Below, piece by piece: positions 1-11,634 of a DNA stretch of 64,000 nt (position 1 is its first letter; every line of letters starts with the position of its first letter). Under the pieces are notes generated by a model. The model had not been told where the DNA came from. It saw only the letters and a program-made list of their open reading frames with translations, and made no database searches. The translations under genes and the position numbers were made by a program. The stretch spans positions 31,319,732 to 31,383,731 of the forward strand of contig NC_088304.1 of assembly GCF_032854445.1 (NCBI RefSeq), given 5' to 3'. Source of the DNA: Liolophura sinensis. Its lineage: Eukaryota; Mollusca; Polyplacophora; Chitonida; Chitonidae.

Positions 1-2160
1 GGATCACTTTTAATATTCATGGAACAGGTGTAAAATGTCTGAACCAGTTTAGATATGCATGGATGCTTTTAGTATTTTTGGATAACTTTTAATAATCCTG
101 AATCATTTTTATACATTCATGTATGGCTTTTAACATTCATGTATGGCTTTTAACATTCATGTATGGCTTTTAACATTCATGGATGACTTTTAACATTCAT
201 GTATGGCTTTTAACATTCATGGATGACTTTTAACATTCATGTATGGCTTTTAACATTCATATATGACTTTTAACATTCATGTATGTCTTTTAACATTCAT
301 GGATGACTTTTAACATTCATGTATGGCTTTTAACATTCATGGATGACTTTTAACATCATGTATGTCTTTTAACATTCATGGATGACTTTTAACATTCATG
401 TATGTCTTTTAACATTCATGGATGACTTTTAACATTCATGTATGTCTTTTAACATTCATGTATGGCTTTTAACATTCATATATGACTTTTAACATTCATG
501 TATGGCTTTTAACATTCATGGATGACTTTTAACATTCACGTATGTCTTTTAACATTCATGTATGTCTTTTAACATTCATGTATGGCTTTTAACATTCATG
601 TATGGCTTTTAACATTCATATATGACTTTTAACATTCATGTATGGCTTTTAACATTCATATATGACTTTTAACATTCATGTATGTCTTTTAACATTCATG
701 GATGACTTTTAACATTCATGTATGGCTTTTAACATTCATGGATGACTTTTAACATTCATGTATGTCTTTTAACATTCATGGATGTCTTTTAACATTCATG
801 GATGACTTTTAACATTTATGTATGTCTTTTAACATTCATGTATGTCTTTTAACATTCATGTATGTCTTTTAACATTCACGTATGTCTTTTAACATTCATG
901 ATGACTTTTAACATTCATGTATGTCTTTTAACATTCATGGATGACTTTTAACATTTATGTATGTCTTTTAACATTCATGGATGACTTTTAACATTTATGT
1001 ATGTCTTTTAACATTCATGTATGACTTTTAACATTCACGTATGTCTTTTAACATTCACGTATGTCTTTTAACATTCGTGTATGTCTTTTAACATTCACGT
1101 ATGTCTTTTAACATTCATGGATGACTTTTAACATTCACGTATGTCTTTTAACATTCATGGATGACTTTTAACATTTATGTATGTCTTTTAACATTCATGT
1201 ATGTCTTTTAACATTCATGTATGGCTTTTAACATCATGTGTGGCTTTTAACATTCATGGATGACTTTTAACATTCATGTATGTCTTTTAACATTCATGGA
1301 TGACTTTTAACATTTATGTATGTCTTTTAACATTCATGGATGACTTTTAACATTTATGTATGTCTTTTAACATTCACGTATGTCTTTTAACATTCATGGA
1401 TGACTTTTTAACATTCACGTATGTCTTTTAACATTCGTGTATGTCTTTTAACATTCACGTATGTCTTTTAACATTCATGGATGACTTTTAACATTCACGT
1501 ATGTCTTTTAACATTCATGGATGACTTTTAACATTTATGTATGTCTTTTAACATTCATGTATGTCTTTTAACATTCATGTATGGCTTTTAACATCATGTG
1601 TGGCTTTTAACATTCATGGATGACTTTTAACATTCACGTATGTCTTTTAACATTCGTGTATGTCTTTTAACATTCACGTATGTCTTTTAACATTCATGGA
1701 TGACTTTTAACATTCACGTATGTCTTTTAACATTCATGGATGACTTTTAACATTTATGTATGTCTTTTAACATTCATGTATGTCTTTTAACATTCATGTA
1801 TGGCTTTTAACATCATGTGTGGCTTTTAACATTCATGTATGACTTTTAACATCATGTGTGGCTTTTAACATTCATGTATGTCTTTTAACATTCATGTATG
1901 TATTATGACTTTTAACATCAGTGAATGATTATTAATATCCATGGTTGCTTTTAATATTCAAGACTCATTTTAAATTCAGCGGATCGCTGTTAATATTGTT
2001 GCATCACTTTTAATATTTTCATTTTTGACATTCATTGATAACTTTTGTTATCGGTCAATCACTTATATTATTCATTGGTCGTTTTTAATATTCGTGGATC
2101 ATTTTTTTTATATTCACGGATCACTTTAATATCCACGGATCACTTCAATATTAATGGACC
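1..2160. repeat. 20-bp minisatellite, about 100 copies
   Basis: The unit is close to cttttaacattcatgtatgg, with main variants ending gtatgt and ggatga. The core at about 100-1910 is nearly perfect. The two edges (1-100 and 1910-2160) hold diverged units reading like tggatcacttttaatattca. A few units are 19 bp long (acatcatgtgtgg, for example near 1231, 1591 and 1810) and act as markers of larger block duplications. The array touches the left edge of the window, so its true length is unknown. Confidence 0.97.
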
Positions 2161-3764
2161 AAAAATAGGTTTTTAAGGAAATGTAATTATAATTATGAAC
2201 ATCGATAGGCTAATGTCCGATTTCTTAATTGTCAGCACGTGGTATAGAAATATGGTGCAAAGGACGTCATCTAGCTCTGTGAGCTCTATATGCAGCGTTA
2301 ATTATTTCAAATCGCTGTTATTAACTAGATCTTTCCACTCGGCATATAGCCTCTCTCGCGTAGGCGAATGGATATCGACATAGACATTAGCAGCTAGGTG
2401 CCGGAAGGGTGGGGTGACTGAACACAATTAACACAAGATAATAGCTCATTTACCTGGTGCGTCTATTTTCAGGGTCAGTAACCATGCACTGGCTAAAGCG
2501 TGAAAAGACCACGCTTTTGGTTTTGTCGATACGTGAATTGTGAAAACCCCGATCCACAGGTTATACAGACCGAGACACAAAAAGAAAAACTTGCTCGCCC
2601 ATATATAACAAAAAATGGACGATCGACCATTAAGTGACACAAATAAGCCAGGTCACAAATGTTTGGTTAAAACCTGCTGCCATAAGTAGTTCGTTACTCT
2701 GCATAAATCTTATAAAGCATAAAGATTGTGAGGTACTGATCAAATGCCAGTAGCTCTGTGGTTGCATCAACTATCAGTACAGTACGATCGGACTATACAC
2801 ATGTATCAGCCCTTGTGTAACTGTATGAACTTTGGAACTATCGTCTCAGTGCCTGTTTCTTCGTAACAAGCGTTCGTATGAATATTAACTGATCTCTAAG
2901 TATTGAATTTGCGCCTACAATAAAGTGCCAAAAAGGTCTTAAAGGGAAACACCATCCAACAAATCGGATCCAAAGATCTGGCTGCTTTCAATCAATAAGA
3001 CACACAAAGTGTGGGTTCAAAAGCGGCATTGGGCACGGGATTCGCTGATGCACTCAACCCGCGCGTTGGAATCCAGCTCTCACTGATTTGGCTCTGACTT
3101 TAGGTCGGAAGATTTGTCAGGTAACTGACGGGAGCGTTGCACTTACGAGTTTTTTCCTCCCATAAATTTGGCGTCGTCGAATAATTAGCGAAATTTTCTT
3201 TAATACGGCGTTAAGCAGCTTAAGTTTGTACCACGTGTAATCTTATACTGTATGTACAAGAAATATGCTTCTAATCCATGTTTGTTTAGACTCAACGATA
3301 AACTACAAGCCATCTTTGCAATCGATAACGCTACTATTATTTTTCCTTTTTAAAAGGAATCTCAGAGCTAACAAAGGTCAAGTGAATCTTGCAAACGAAA
3401 CTATAGCTACTGTATAAATAGACTATAATAAATTTGACTCATATTTTGGCTCAGATCGATTTTCCAGAAAATGTGTACAGAAGGTATCAAAGGTGAACCA
3501 TCTTACGCATTTAAATTGACATTCAACAGTCCACACTATATGTTCTAAAATTGCATACATTTTTGATGCAACAGGTTGTATCAGTTGAAAATTCATACAA
3601 TTCAATGCTGACAGCCTCGTGGATATTAAGGATACAGTTCAATTTATGATGGCCACACAGACATCAACGATACAAGTCGACAGCATCACATACACTGTGT
3701 TGGACCACACAGTTCAATGTTTACATCTACAAGGATGAAGACACTATGTGTACAGTTAATGTTA
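2161..3764. other. Unique non-coding stretch
   Basis: I see no convincing exon, RNA gene or mobile element. The short ORFs have no coding character. From about 3600 the sequence contains diverged pieces of the 36-bp repeat that follows (acagcctcgtggatatt, cacagacatcaac), so that array once extended further left. Confidence 0.5.
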
Positions 3765-4570
3765 ACATTATGTATACATGTCATATAGACAGCCTCACAG
3801 ACATTATGAATACATGTCATGTAGACAGCCTCACAGATATTATGTATACATGTCATTAAGACAGCCCCACAGATAATATGTATACATGCCATATAGACAG
3901 CCCCACAGGCATTATGTATACATGTCATGTAGACAGCCTCACAGACATTATGTATACATGTCACATAGACAGCCTCGCAGACATTATGTATACGTCATAT
4001 AGACAGCCTCAAAGATATTATGTATACATGTCATTAAGACAGCCCCACAGACATTATGTATACATGTCATATAGACAGCCTCACAGACATTATGTATACA
4101 TGTTATATAGACAGCCTCAAAGATATTATGTATACATGTCATTAAGACAGCCCCACAGACATTATGTATACATGTCATATAGACAGCCCCACAGACATTA
4201 TGTATACATGTCATATAGACAGCCCCGCAGACATAATGTATACATGTCATGTCAGACAGCCCCACAGACATTATGTATACATGTCATTAAGACAGCCTCA
4301 CAGACAATATGTATACATGTCATATAGACAGCCCCACAGACATCATGTATACATGTCATATAGACAGCCCCACAGACTTTATGTATACATGTCATATAGA
4401 CAGCCTCAAAGATATTATGTATACATGTCATATAGACAGCCCCACAGACATTATGTATACATGTCATATAGACAGCCTCAAAGACATTATGTATACATGT
4501 CATATAGACAGCCTCAAAGACATTATGTATACATGTCATATAGACAGCCTCACAGATGTTATATATACTG
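3765..4570. repeat. 36-bp minisatellite, about 22 copies
   Basis: Each unit reads ttatgtatacatgtcatata followed by gacagcctcacagaca, with variants cctcaaagatat and ccccacagacat, and cattaagac in place of catatagac. The unit holds the perfect 10-bp palindrome atgtatacat. Because 36 is a multiple of three and few frames hold stops, long ORFs run through the array on both strands; these are by-products and are not called genes. Confidence 0.96.
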
Positions 4571-5697
4571 CTAATATATACAAGAAAGATGTGTCAAACT
4601 CAGGGCAGGTTTTCCAAACATAGTTTTAGATCAACTCGGCTACTGGTGTTCAGTAATTGGCATGATTAGTATGTATCTTTAATAGGTTGGTTTTGGGGCT
4701 AAAACCAATTTTATTTGAGTTAAAATAAAACACAAGTATAAAAGGTAATATGTTATATTAAAGACAAATACATCCCTACGTTATCTTCGTGTTATATATT
4801 GGGATTTTAAATTTTGACCTCAGTTAAAAAAAGATCCTTTCGTTTAGACGGCTCCTTCCTTAAATGGACGACAGTTTTTCTCCTTGTTCTGGGTATATTA
4901 ATATAATCTGACGTAATAGTTTTATGGATGTGGCAACATCTTTGTCTATATGTAACCATTAGCTCTAAAAACCCCTCAAATCCCGGACTCAGAAAATGTA
5001 CTTTAAGTTTGTGTGGAAGGAAATGTATTTTGCGTTGGAAATTCCCAGGTATATATATATATGCAAAAACTCATGGTAAAATGGTCACACCTTGACCTCT
5101 GTGTACAATAAAAGTTTTAGTGGAGTGTCAACAACCGATATTTTCAGACCAACTGGCATATAGCTTCGCTTTACAATCATTATAATGGTCGTATTATCAT
5201 GTTTATATATTATGTATTATATACAGGTGCCTGTGTTATAAAATACTGTATAGAGCTAGCTAGGATCGTGTACATAGCGAACACTGCTTCAATACATAAT
5301 GCTGCATAGCTGTGGTTTGTGTCTACTAGTATGTAACTTCATACATACCATAAATTACTATGCATTTCTGAATACTTTAACAAATTGCTCAGTGGATCTT
5401 AAAGTTAAACTATCTGATTTTTTCTTGAAATATATTTTGAGATGTTTTTTTTTCTTTTTCTTTTTTTTCAAGCTGCAATCTGTCTCTATAGTGTCAGTCT
5501 ATTGTGGAGAATTGTGGCTAAACTTTTTGAAATCTTTGAATTAGCAATATGCAATGTTCACCAGCGTATTTCCTTGCACAAAATGTCTGATGTAAAAATA
5601 TCATGGGTGAATATATTTCATAATCATACAGTCATACCAATAAGCTTAACCGGGTGTCGGTTTGTCAATAATCTGTTCAACTTTAAACATTCTGCAG
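4571..5697. other. AT-rich unique stretch
   Basis: No gene is supported. There is a short (TA)n run near 5050 and a T-rich tract near 5445-5470. The segment near 4800-4830 (attttaaattttgacctcagt) resembles the inner part of the MITE-like element at 59231-59452 and may be a remnant of that family. Confidence 0.45.
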
Positions 5698-6380
5698 CCC
5701 TTCTTCGTCTTCGCGTATTCTTTAGATATATGCACGCTCTTCACTGTGAGGTCAGGCAGCATCACGTGTTCTTCACTGTGACGTGTTAATAAATGCTCTA
5801 CGTATTCTTTACCGGGACGCCTTCTATAATTTTACTTGCTCTTCACAGTGGCATCTGCCAAAGCTTTACGTGTTCTTTACAGTGATGTTTTCTAACCATT
5901 TATAAGTGTTATTCACTGTGACGTCTTCTAAACATTTACTTTTTTCAGTGTAAAATATTATAAAGCTTTACTTATTCTTCACCGTGACGTGTTCTAAAGC
6001 TACACATTCTCTTCACAGAGACGTCTTCTAAAGCTTTACTTATTCTTCACCGTGACGTGTTCTAAAGCTACACATTCTCTTCACAGAGACGTCTTCTAAA
6101 GCTTTACTTATTCTTCACCGTGACGTGTTCTAAAGCTACACACTCTCTTCACAGAGACGTCTTCTAAAGCTTTACTTATTCTTCACCGTGACGTGTTCTA
6201 AAGCTACACATTCTCTTCACAGAGACGTCTTCTAAAGCTTTACTTATTCTTCACCGTGACGTGTTCTAAAGCTACACATTCTCTTCACAGAGACGTCTTC
6301 TAAAGCTTTACGTGCTTTTAAATCTGACGTCTTCTACAGTTTTATTTGTACTTCATCGTGACGTTTTCAACAATTTATAT
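5698..6380. repeat. 34-bp minisatellite organised as 68-bp dimers
   Basis: Five near-identical 68-bp units lie at about 5967-6306; the marker tacacattct recurs at 6001, 6069, 6137, 6205 and 6273. Each 68-bp unit is two related 34-bp halves: one begins cttcaccgtgacgtgttcta, the other cttcacagagacgtcttcta. Diverged 34-bp monomers flank the core on both sides, back to about 5698 and on to about 6380. Each half carries a TGACGT- or GACGTC-like core. Confidence 0.94.
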
Positions 6381-6473
6381 ATTTTGCAGCGTTATACTTG
6401 CTGCATTCCGTTGTTTTACGCCTTGTTGCATACGTATCCAAAGAAGTGATATTTGGATATTACGTACATTTTT

Positions 6474-6827
6474 GGGATAGAGTGAGTGAGTGCTTGGGTT
6501 TGACAATTTTTCGGTCATATGACGACGAACGAATCCTTAGAGTGCATGTAATGTGTCTCCTTGTTGCAGGACGGATTTCCACCGCTCTTTTATCTAGTGC
6601 GGCTTCACTGAGACGATTTACCGAAGGCAAGTAAGCCGCCCCGCCCGAACTATTATACTTTTACGGGTCGACCGGTCGTTGCACTATCCCCTTTATACTG
6701 AACGCCAAGCGACGAATTCACAACTTCCTCTTTTAAGGCCTTAGGTGTGACTCGACACAGGATTGACCCTGAATCTACCGCTCCCAAAGCGGAAGCTCTA
6801 CCAACTGTTCTATCGGGGCGGTTTTTT
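6474..6827 (-). mobile_element. tRNA-derived SINE, near full length
   Basis: Read on the minus strand the element starts near 6827 with a tRNA-like head: gccccgatagaacagttggt holds an A-box-like motif, followed by a B-box-like gggtcaatcc near 6764-6773. It runs through a conserved body and ends in a cactcactc tail near 6480. A second copy with the same body lies at 21482-21770. The family is not named here; such SINEs are common in mollusc genomes. Confidence 0.8.
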
Positions 6828-6839
6828 TTTTTTGGATAG

Positions 6840-7455
6840 AAAAGAGATTTACGTTTAAGTCACACTGCCATAACAATGCTAACGTTATAGTGCTACGTGA
6901 GCGTTTATTAGCATGTGTGGAGAACTAATAAAGTTCTCGGTCCGCTTGTTCAATACTGATTTAAGACTTTTGTACCTAGCCTAAAAAATGTACCAGTATA
7001 TTAAATATGAACTAAAACTGTTGCTGTTATGCTTTACCTTTGGACAACTGCATTGGCTGGGGAGTTAGGCTAAAATTTTGAATATAAAATATGACTTAAT
7101 ACCAGTATTAGCTAATATGCTTTTGGACAACTAGGTCCTGTTCAAAGTAAGTACATGTACACTATCTAGTTAGTACTGACGCCCTTAATTCATAATTAAT
7201 AAAGTTAAGTGGGATGTACAGCGTGCCAAATTCCACGTTTAAAAGGACAATTAGCCTATATTTCCACCGTAAGGTACAAACGGTTCTGACAGAAGCTTGG
7301 TCTTCCTTGGGATCAAAATGTCTTATTCTTACGAAGTATGGAGAAGAATAATAAACAAGATCAATTTAATTTACCTTTCGTTGACTTTCCCAGTCAGTTT
7401 TCCCAGCTGAGGTAACAGTACATTTCACTTTCCCGATACGACTGTCCTTGTACAG
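6840..7455. other. Unique stretch without a supported gene
   Basis: The stretch is AT-rich. I see no exon with good borders. Any upstream exons of the candidate terminal exon that follows could lie here or beyond the SINE, but none can be recognised. Confidence 0.4.
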
Positions 7456-7758
7456 GTGTATATTTCAGATATGTCAGGTTGTAATTTTCTCCGCCAGCTG
7501 ACAGGTGTCTGCAGGCTTTATACCTATATGGACTATATGTGTAGGTTTCAGCAGCCCAAGCCCCTGACACCAACAGCTTCCGATGAGACTATGACTATTA
7601 AGAGACAGGACACTACTGTGGAACACCTGGCTGAGCCGGGTAAAACTCCACATCCTATATGTTTACCCGTGAAGCCGGCATTCCAATTTACTTTACCTGC
7701 CACTCCTCACCCATATCACTATAGACGCTCATGCCGTGGACTGGGCGACGGAAAATAA
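7456..7758 (+). CDS. Candidate terminal exon, unknown product
   Basis: A 100-codon open frame ends in TAA and is followed 40 bases later by a poly(A) signal. The last 68 codons, from the possible acceptor gtaggtttcag at 7541-7551, have much more even codon use and higher GC than the surroundings and read as plausible protein rich in Pro, Thr, His and Lys. The first 32 codons look poorer and may be intron. I therefore read it as a last exon starting at 7552, not a gene with its own ATG at 7456. No domain, signal peptide or membrane segment is visible. Residues 49-63 hold a dibasic KR followed by QDTTVEHLAEPGK, which could be a peptide-precursor pattern or chance. No upstream exon is recognised. 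It may equally be a chance ORF. Confidence 0.35.
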   Translation: MYISDMSGCNFLRQLTGVCRLYTYMDYMCRFQQPKPLTPTASDETMTIKRQDTTVEHLAEPGKTPHPICLPVKPAFQFTLPATPHPYHYRRSCRGLGDGK

Positions 7759-7798
7759 TCACATCACCTGAATGTATATAGGCCTACAGCGGTATATA

Positions 7799-7804
7799 AA
7801 TAAA
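7799..7804 (+). terminator. Poly(A) signal AATAAA
   Basis: A canonical AATAAA hexamer lies 40 bases after the stop codon of the candidate terminal exon. It supports that exon but could be chance in AT-rich DNA. Confidence 0.35.
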
Positions 7805-8319
7805 TCACGGACGGACGGGCACAAAAACTACATTTTTTTATTTTTGACGACACAAAAATGATGTTAACGAAATGCACTTTCTATTGTCAACCCAAAACGT
7901 TCACACACACACAAAAAAGGTAGACGTCCCGACTGGCTTTGTGTCAGCCAGTTTAAGAGTCAACCACTTACGTGTATAGGTATATGTAAACTTTAACTAT
8001 AATATATATATATATAGGCTTACATGGACGTGCAGTGAGTATGTGAACTGTTCGTAACGAAATATATACGGGAGAGCTGCTACATTTCTACATTTAATTA
8101 AAGTTTTTTTTACGAGATTTAAAGCGACAATGCAAATAATACATAGCTGTCGCTTAGTCTGTTTTAATTTAGTTTTCACCGAATCCCAATCACCATGACT
8201 CGCACAGTCCACGTACGATGCGAGCAGAGGGCCGTGGTTTTAGTCAGCTAAACGTGGGTGTTTGAACAGAGGTCGTCCGTGTGTTGTGTCCACATCATTT
8301 GAAATAGAACTGCATGACT

Positions 8320-8371
8320 GTTTCTATAGCAACCAGTGAATCAAACGGAGTGCAATTGCGGGTCACGTGAC
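8320..8371 (+). promoter_or_regulatory. X-box and palindromic E-box promoter candidate
   Basis: GTTTCTATAGCAAC at 8320-8333 fits the RFX X-box consensus RYYNYYATRRNRAC at every position. GTCACGTGAC at 8362-8371 is a perfect palindromic E-box of the USF/MITF/TFEB (CLEAR) type. The surrounding 8200-8500 is locally rich in CpG, unlike the AT-rich neighbourhood, as expected for an animal promoter. An ATG in good context (gggacaATGG) follows at 8489. RFX X-boxes often mark ciliary genes; that role here is inference. Confidence 0.4.
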
Positions 8372-8608
8372 ACGGACGCCATCGTTCATTTCAAGCCCAG
8401 TGAAGCTCGACTCGCGCGATGTCACGTCGCGTATTGTCGGCAGACATCGGATAAATACGTAAACTGGAACAAAAATCCCCTAGGGACAATGGGAAAAGAC
8501 GAAGTGTGTACAGAACTGCCACGACAGAAATCCAGGTTGGCATACGCCCACATATTTGAGTTTTGTCAGTATGAATCTTTTGAAGAATCACAGTTAAGAG
8601 ATAAATAA
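8336..8608 (+). CDS. Small ORF or first exon behind promoter-like region
   Basis: The frame is open for 90 codons. The inner ATG at 8489 has the better context and would give 39 residues beginning MGKDEVCTELPRQKSR and ending in TAA at 8608. The 5' half overlaps the E-box and is more likely promoter or 5' leader than protein. If it is a first exon, weak donors lie near 8535 (ccaggttggc) and 8569 (gtatga). No family is recognised, no signal peptide or membrane segment is seen, and no downstream exon was found. It may be non-coding. Confidence 0.25.
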   Translation: MNQTECNCGSRDTDAIVHFKPSEARLARCHVAYCRQTSDKYVNWNKNPLGTMGKDEVCTELPRQKSRLAYAHIFEFCQYESFEESQLRDK

Positions 8609-9265
8609 GATGTTTGTCTATTTTGGGTTTAACTGTATTTTTTTTTTGTTTTGCAAATGTTTAAGACTTTGTTCATTACATTGTCTCAGACCTTATTACT
8701 GTACCCTCAGATTTATAATACTCCTGTTGAATCAATGTGCAGTTTGGTGCTACATCTTTTTACCATCTTGTCGAGATTTCCCACTCGTTTTAGCTGGTAG
8801 AAACATTCAATCCTATACACCTATATAAGTAGATTTCTTCTGACTTGTAGGTAATACATAAATAGGATCGGTCCAACTGTGATTAATAACGTTGCCTCAC
8901 TTAATCATCTTGCAGCAGACAAGATGAACACACCATGTCCTACCCAGCTAGAGTTGCCATATACAGACAACCGACTATAGCAATTAGGCCTTGCGGTAAC
9001 AGAGTGTATACTACTGTATCGGGAGACTGGCAGGGTTTTTTTTCACATAACGTACATGTGTGCCAGTTAATCCATATTAAACAACAGACTGCAGCATAGA
9101 CACTAAATGTACATCAGCGACGACCCTACAACTGTTTTCTTTAACAAAAAGCTTAAGATAAGTTTGCCTGAGTTAACATCAAACATCTTTCTAAGTATTG
9201 AAACTTTTCAAAACAATATTCTACGAACCACATGTCTTCGGTTTTCAGGCCAGCAATAAAGTATA
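8609..9265. other. Unique stretch without a supported gene
   Basis: AT-rich DNA with no supported exon. A good acceptor (tcttcggttttcag, ending 9248) stands just before the cadherin relic and may be its original exon border. Confidence 0.4.
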
Positions 9266-9352
9266 GGCCACCTTGGCTTTAAGGACAATGGCACGGTAAC
9301 CTACACCATAGGTCAGGTGATCAACAGTTTCGGCGGATTCTCCATCAAGGAC
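9266..9352 (+). pseudogene. Cadherin-repeat relic, N-terminal half
   Basis: The frame reads GFKDNGTVTYTIGQVINSF and then GGFSIKD. This matches the middle of a cadherin repeat, where DxGxNGxVxYSI is followed by FxID. An in-frame TAA lies two codons upstream, inside the segment that would follow the acceptor at 9248, so the copy appears to carry a frameshift or is a fragment. At 9353 the match stops and the 3' tail of a non-LTR element begins. The expected continuation of the repeat is found 2.3 kb away at 11635. The assignment rests on motif recognition only. Confidence 0.5.
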
Positions 9353-11634
9353 TTAAACTGGTTTGTTGTGGATTGTATTGTATTTATTTACCATAAGTAT
9401 AATTAGAAAACATGTTTACAGAAAATAAAGCATGGCGGGAATAAAGTCACAAAGGGCTTGATCTATCCCAGGGAAGTACGAGTATGTAAGATGGCGTTGG
9501 TTGTAGGTGAATTATAAGTAAATAATAACAGAGTAAACGTTTAATATATTTAAGAAAAACACAAAGTATTGCCTCGTGTCAAAAGAAATGCTGTGGTGCA
9601 TGGCTATGAGACATTTATATGTTTGAAAATAAGTCAGAATTGTTTCATCAAGTAATCTTTCATTTTGGACTTAAACAGAGAAAGTGAGTCAATAGATTTG
9701 AGAGAAATCGGTAGCCTGTTCCATTCCCGGGGGATCCTATCCGGGGAATTGAGTAGAGGGACAGGCTGGAAGAGTGGAGGAGTCTAAACAGGTTAGGACA
9801 CTGTGTTCTGGTTGGATAATTGTGTATATCTGATTGTTTTCGAAAAATGTTACGGCAGTTCAGGAGGATTTTATAGGGGTGATATATATATTTATGAGCG
9901 ATTAATAATTAGAAAGCCGAGGAAGTCATCCATTCACGAATCTTTTCGAGTTCAGCACACATGGTAGTGACTGCTTCGTTTATATTTCTGGATGAGATAC
10001 ACACTGGTGTCGTCGGCGAGTAATACATATTTCAGCACAGTGGTGACATAAGTTATGTCAGTGATAGAGCAAAGAAATAAGATGGGCCCTAGGATGGCTC
10101 CCTGTGGGATTCCACAGTCAACTTGGGCAAAAGAGGAAACTATGGATTCATGTTGGACACGCTGAGTTCGGCAAACTTAATAACTTGACAGCCATAGGAG
10201 TGGTTTGGCATGAAACCCAGAATGTTTAAGTGTAGTTAGGAGTGTCTTGTGATTCACAGTATCAACTGCTTTAGATAAGTCTAAAAAAGTAAAAAGACTA
10301 GTTTCGCTCTTTTCTCTAGCAGATACAAGAAAATCGTGTAAAGAACATGTTGCACGCATGGTGGAATGATGGGCACGAAAACCATATTGATCAGGCGACG
10401 TGATATTATTTTCTTTAAGATAATTTGTAATATTGATTGGAGCAGACTTTTCAAATATTTTACTGATGGGTGGGAGGACAGTTATCGGTCGATAATTTTC
10501 GAGTAGGTTGAGTTCTCCTGACTTATGAATGGGTGTAGTTTGAGCTTTAATGAGTTCGGGACGTGACCACTTGCGAAAGATAAGTTAATGATGTGAGCTA
10601 ACGGAGTAGAAATATACCAGGAAACTAGTTTGAGATCGGAGACTAGTTAAGGACTCAGTTATCGAAGAAATGGTTGCATGTGAGACAGGAGAGAAATTGA
10701 ACATATTTGAGATTGGCTGACCAAGGTATTGAGAAAAGTCGCATGTAGCATGCGGTATTTTCGATTCAAGGCTAGATGCAATGGCAGAAAAATAATTATT
10801 GAAACTGTCGGCTGTATCTTCTTTGTTAGACACATCACGACTATTTATAGTAAAAGTTTTTGGAAATGAGCGCGATTTACCTCTGCCAAGTATTTTATTG
10901 AAAACTTTCCAAGTGGCCTTTATGTCAATATTGCATACTGCATATGTACAAATTTACTTCGAAATATGTTTTGCGAGAGAATTTAATCGTAGTATTCAGC
11001 TTATTTCTGTATTTCCTGTATTTATTTCGAGAGTTTGGGAAGGGAAACTTAAGTTGCTCGCGGTACAGTTTGTTTTTTTCGTTAATTGGCTGAAGGAGAG
11101 ATGGCGTTATCCATGGTTTGCGTATTCTTTGAGAGGGAGCGGCGACAGTCAGCTCAGGGAAAACTTCATCATAAACTTTTTCTAACTTTTCTACAAAAAT
11201 TTCAGTTTTCGTTATGACTTCATGCCAGTTAAGGTTTTTAATCATTTCCTTGAACTGACATATCTGAACAGGTGATTTAGGTCGGTTGGTAAAACTCTGA
11301 AGCTTTCTTGCAGAAAAAGGTGTTTGTAAAATATTGAACACAGGTAAATGATCAGAAATATCAGTCAAAAGGATACCTGGAGTGATGTCAGAGTCGTGAA
11401 AGTTTAGGAAAAATTGTCGATCAAGGTTGCTGAGCTGGTTGTCACTCTAGTTGGTTTAGTTATTACAGGGAAAAAATAATTACATGTCATGGTTTCCAAA
11501 AATTCCTTGGAGGCGACATGTATATCAGTGAGAAAAAGATCGATGCTCAGATCCCCCATTATATGCATTTTTTGGTAGGCGGAATGTTTCTGAACGTTAA
11601 ACTGAGACGCTCGTCAAGTATCCCAATATTACGG
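9353..11634 (-). mobile_element. 5'-truncated non-LTR retrotransposon (LINE)
   Basis: On the minus strand the pieces come in LINE order. The end of an AP-type endonuclease lies at about 11634-11330, with MGDLSIDL for the usual GDFNIDL, then SATLIDN, then TDISDHLPVF carrying the SDH motif. A linker follows (ADSFNNYFS, 10833-10585). Reverse transcriptase motifs come next: FLDLSKAVDTVNHK (about 10250-10291), IPQGAILGPILFL (about 10072-10113) and LLADDT (about 10007-10022). A C-terminal Ile/Pro/Trp-type tail follows, then a 3' end near 9365-9390 with a taaataaatacaatacaat tail. The reading frame is broken by several shifts and stops, so it is dead. The N-terminal endonuclease and any ORF1 are missing. 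It is CR1/Jockey/L2-like; the clade was not resolved. Confidence 0.85.

Noticed and set aside
1-2160. CRISPR-like array
   Set aside because: Units are contiguous 20-mers without unique spacers, in a eukaryotic context; it is a minisatellite.
3686-4623. Long ORFs on both strands through the 36-bp repeat
   Set aside because: The unit is 12 codons long and several frames lack stops, so the frames stay open automatically; no start context, borders or domain.
6760-6827. Functional tRNA gene
   Set aside because: The A- and B-box-like motifs belong to the head of a SINE; the stems do not pair well and a SINE body follows directly.
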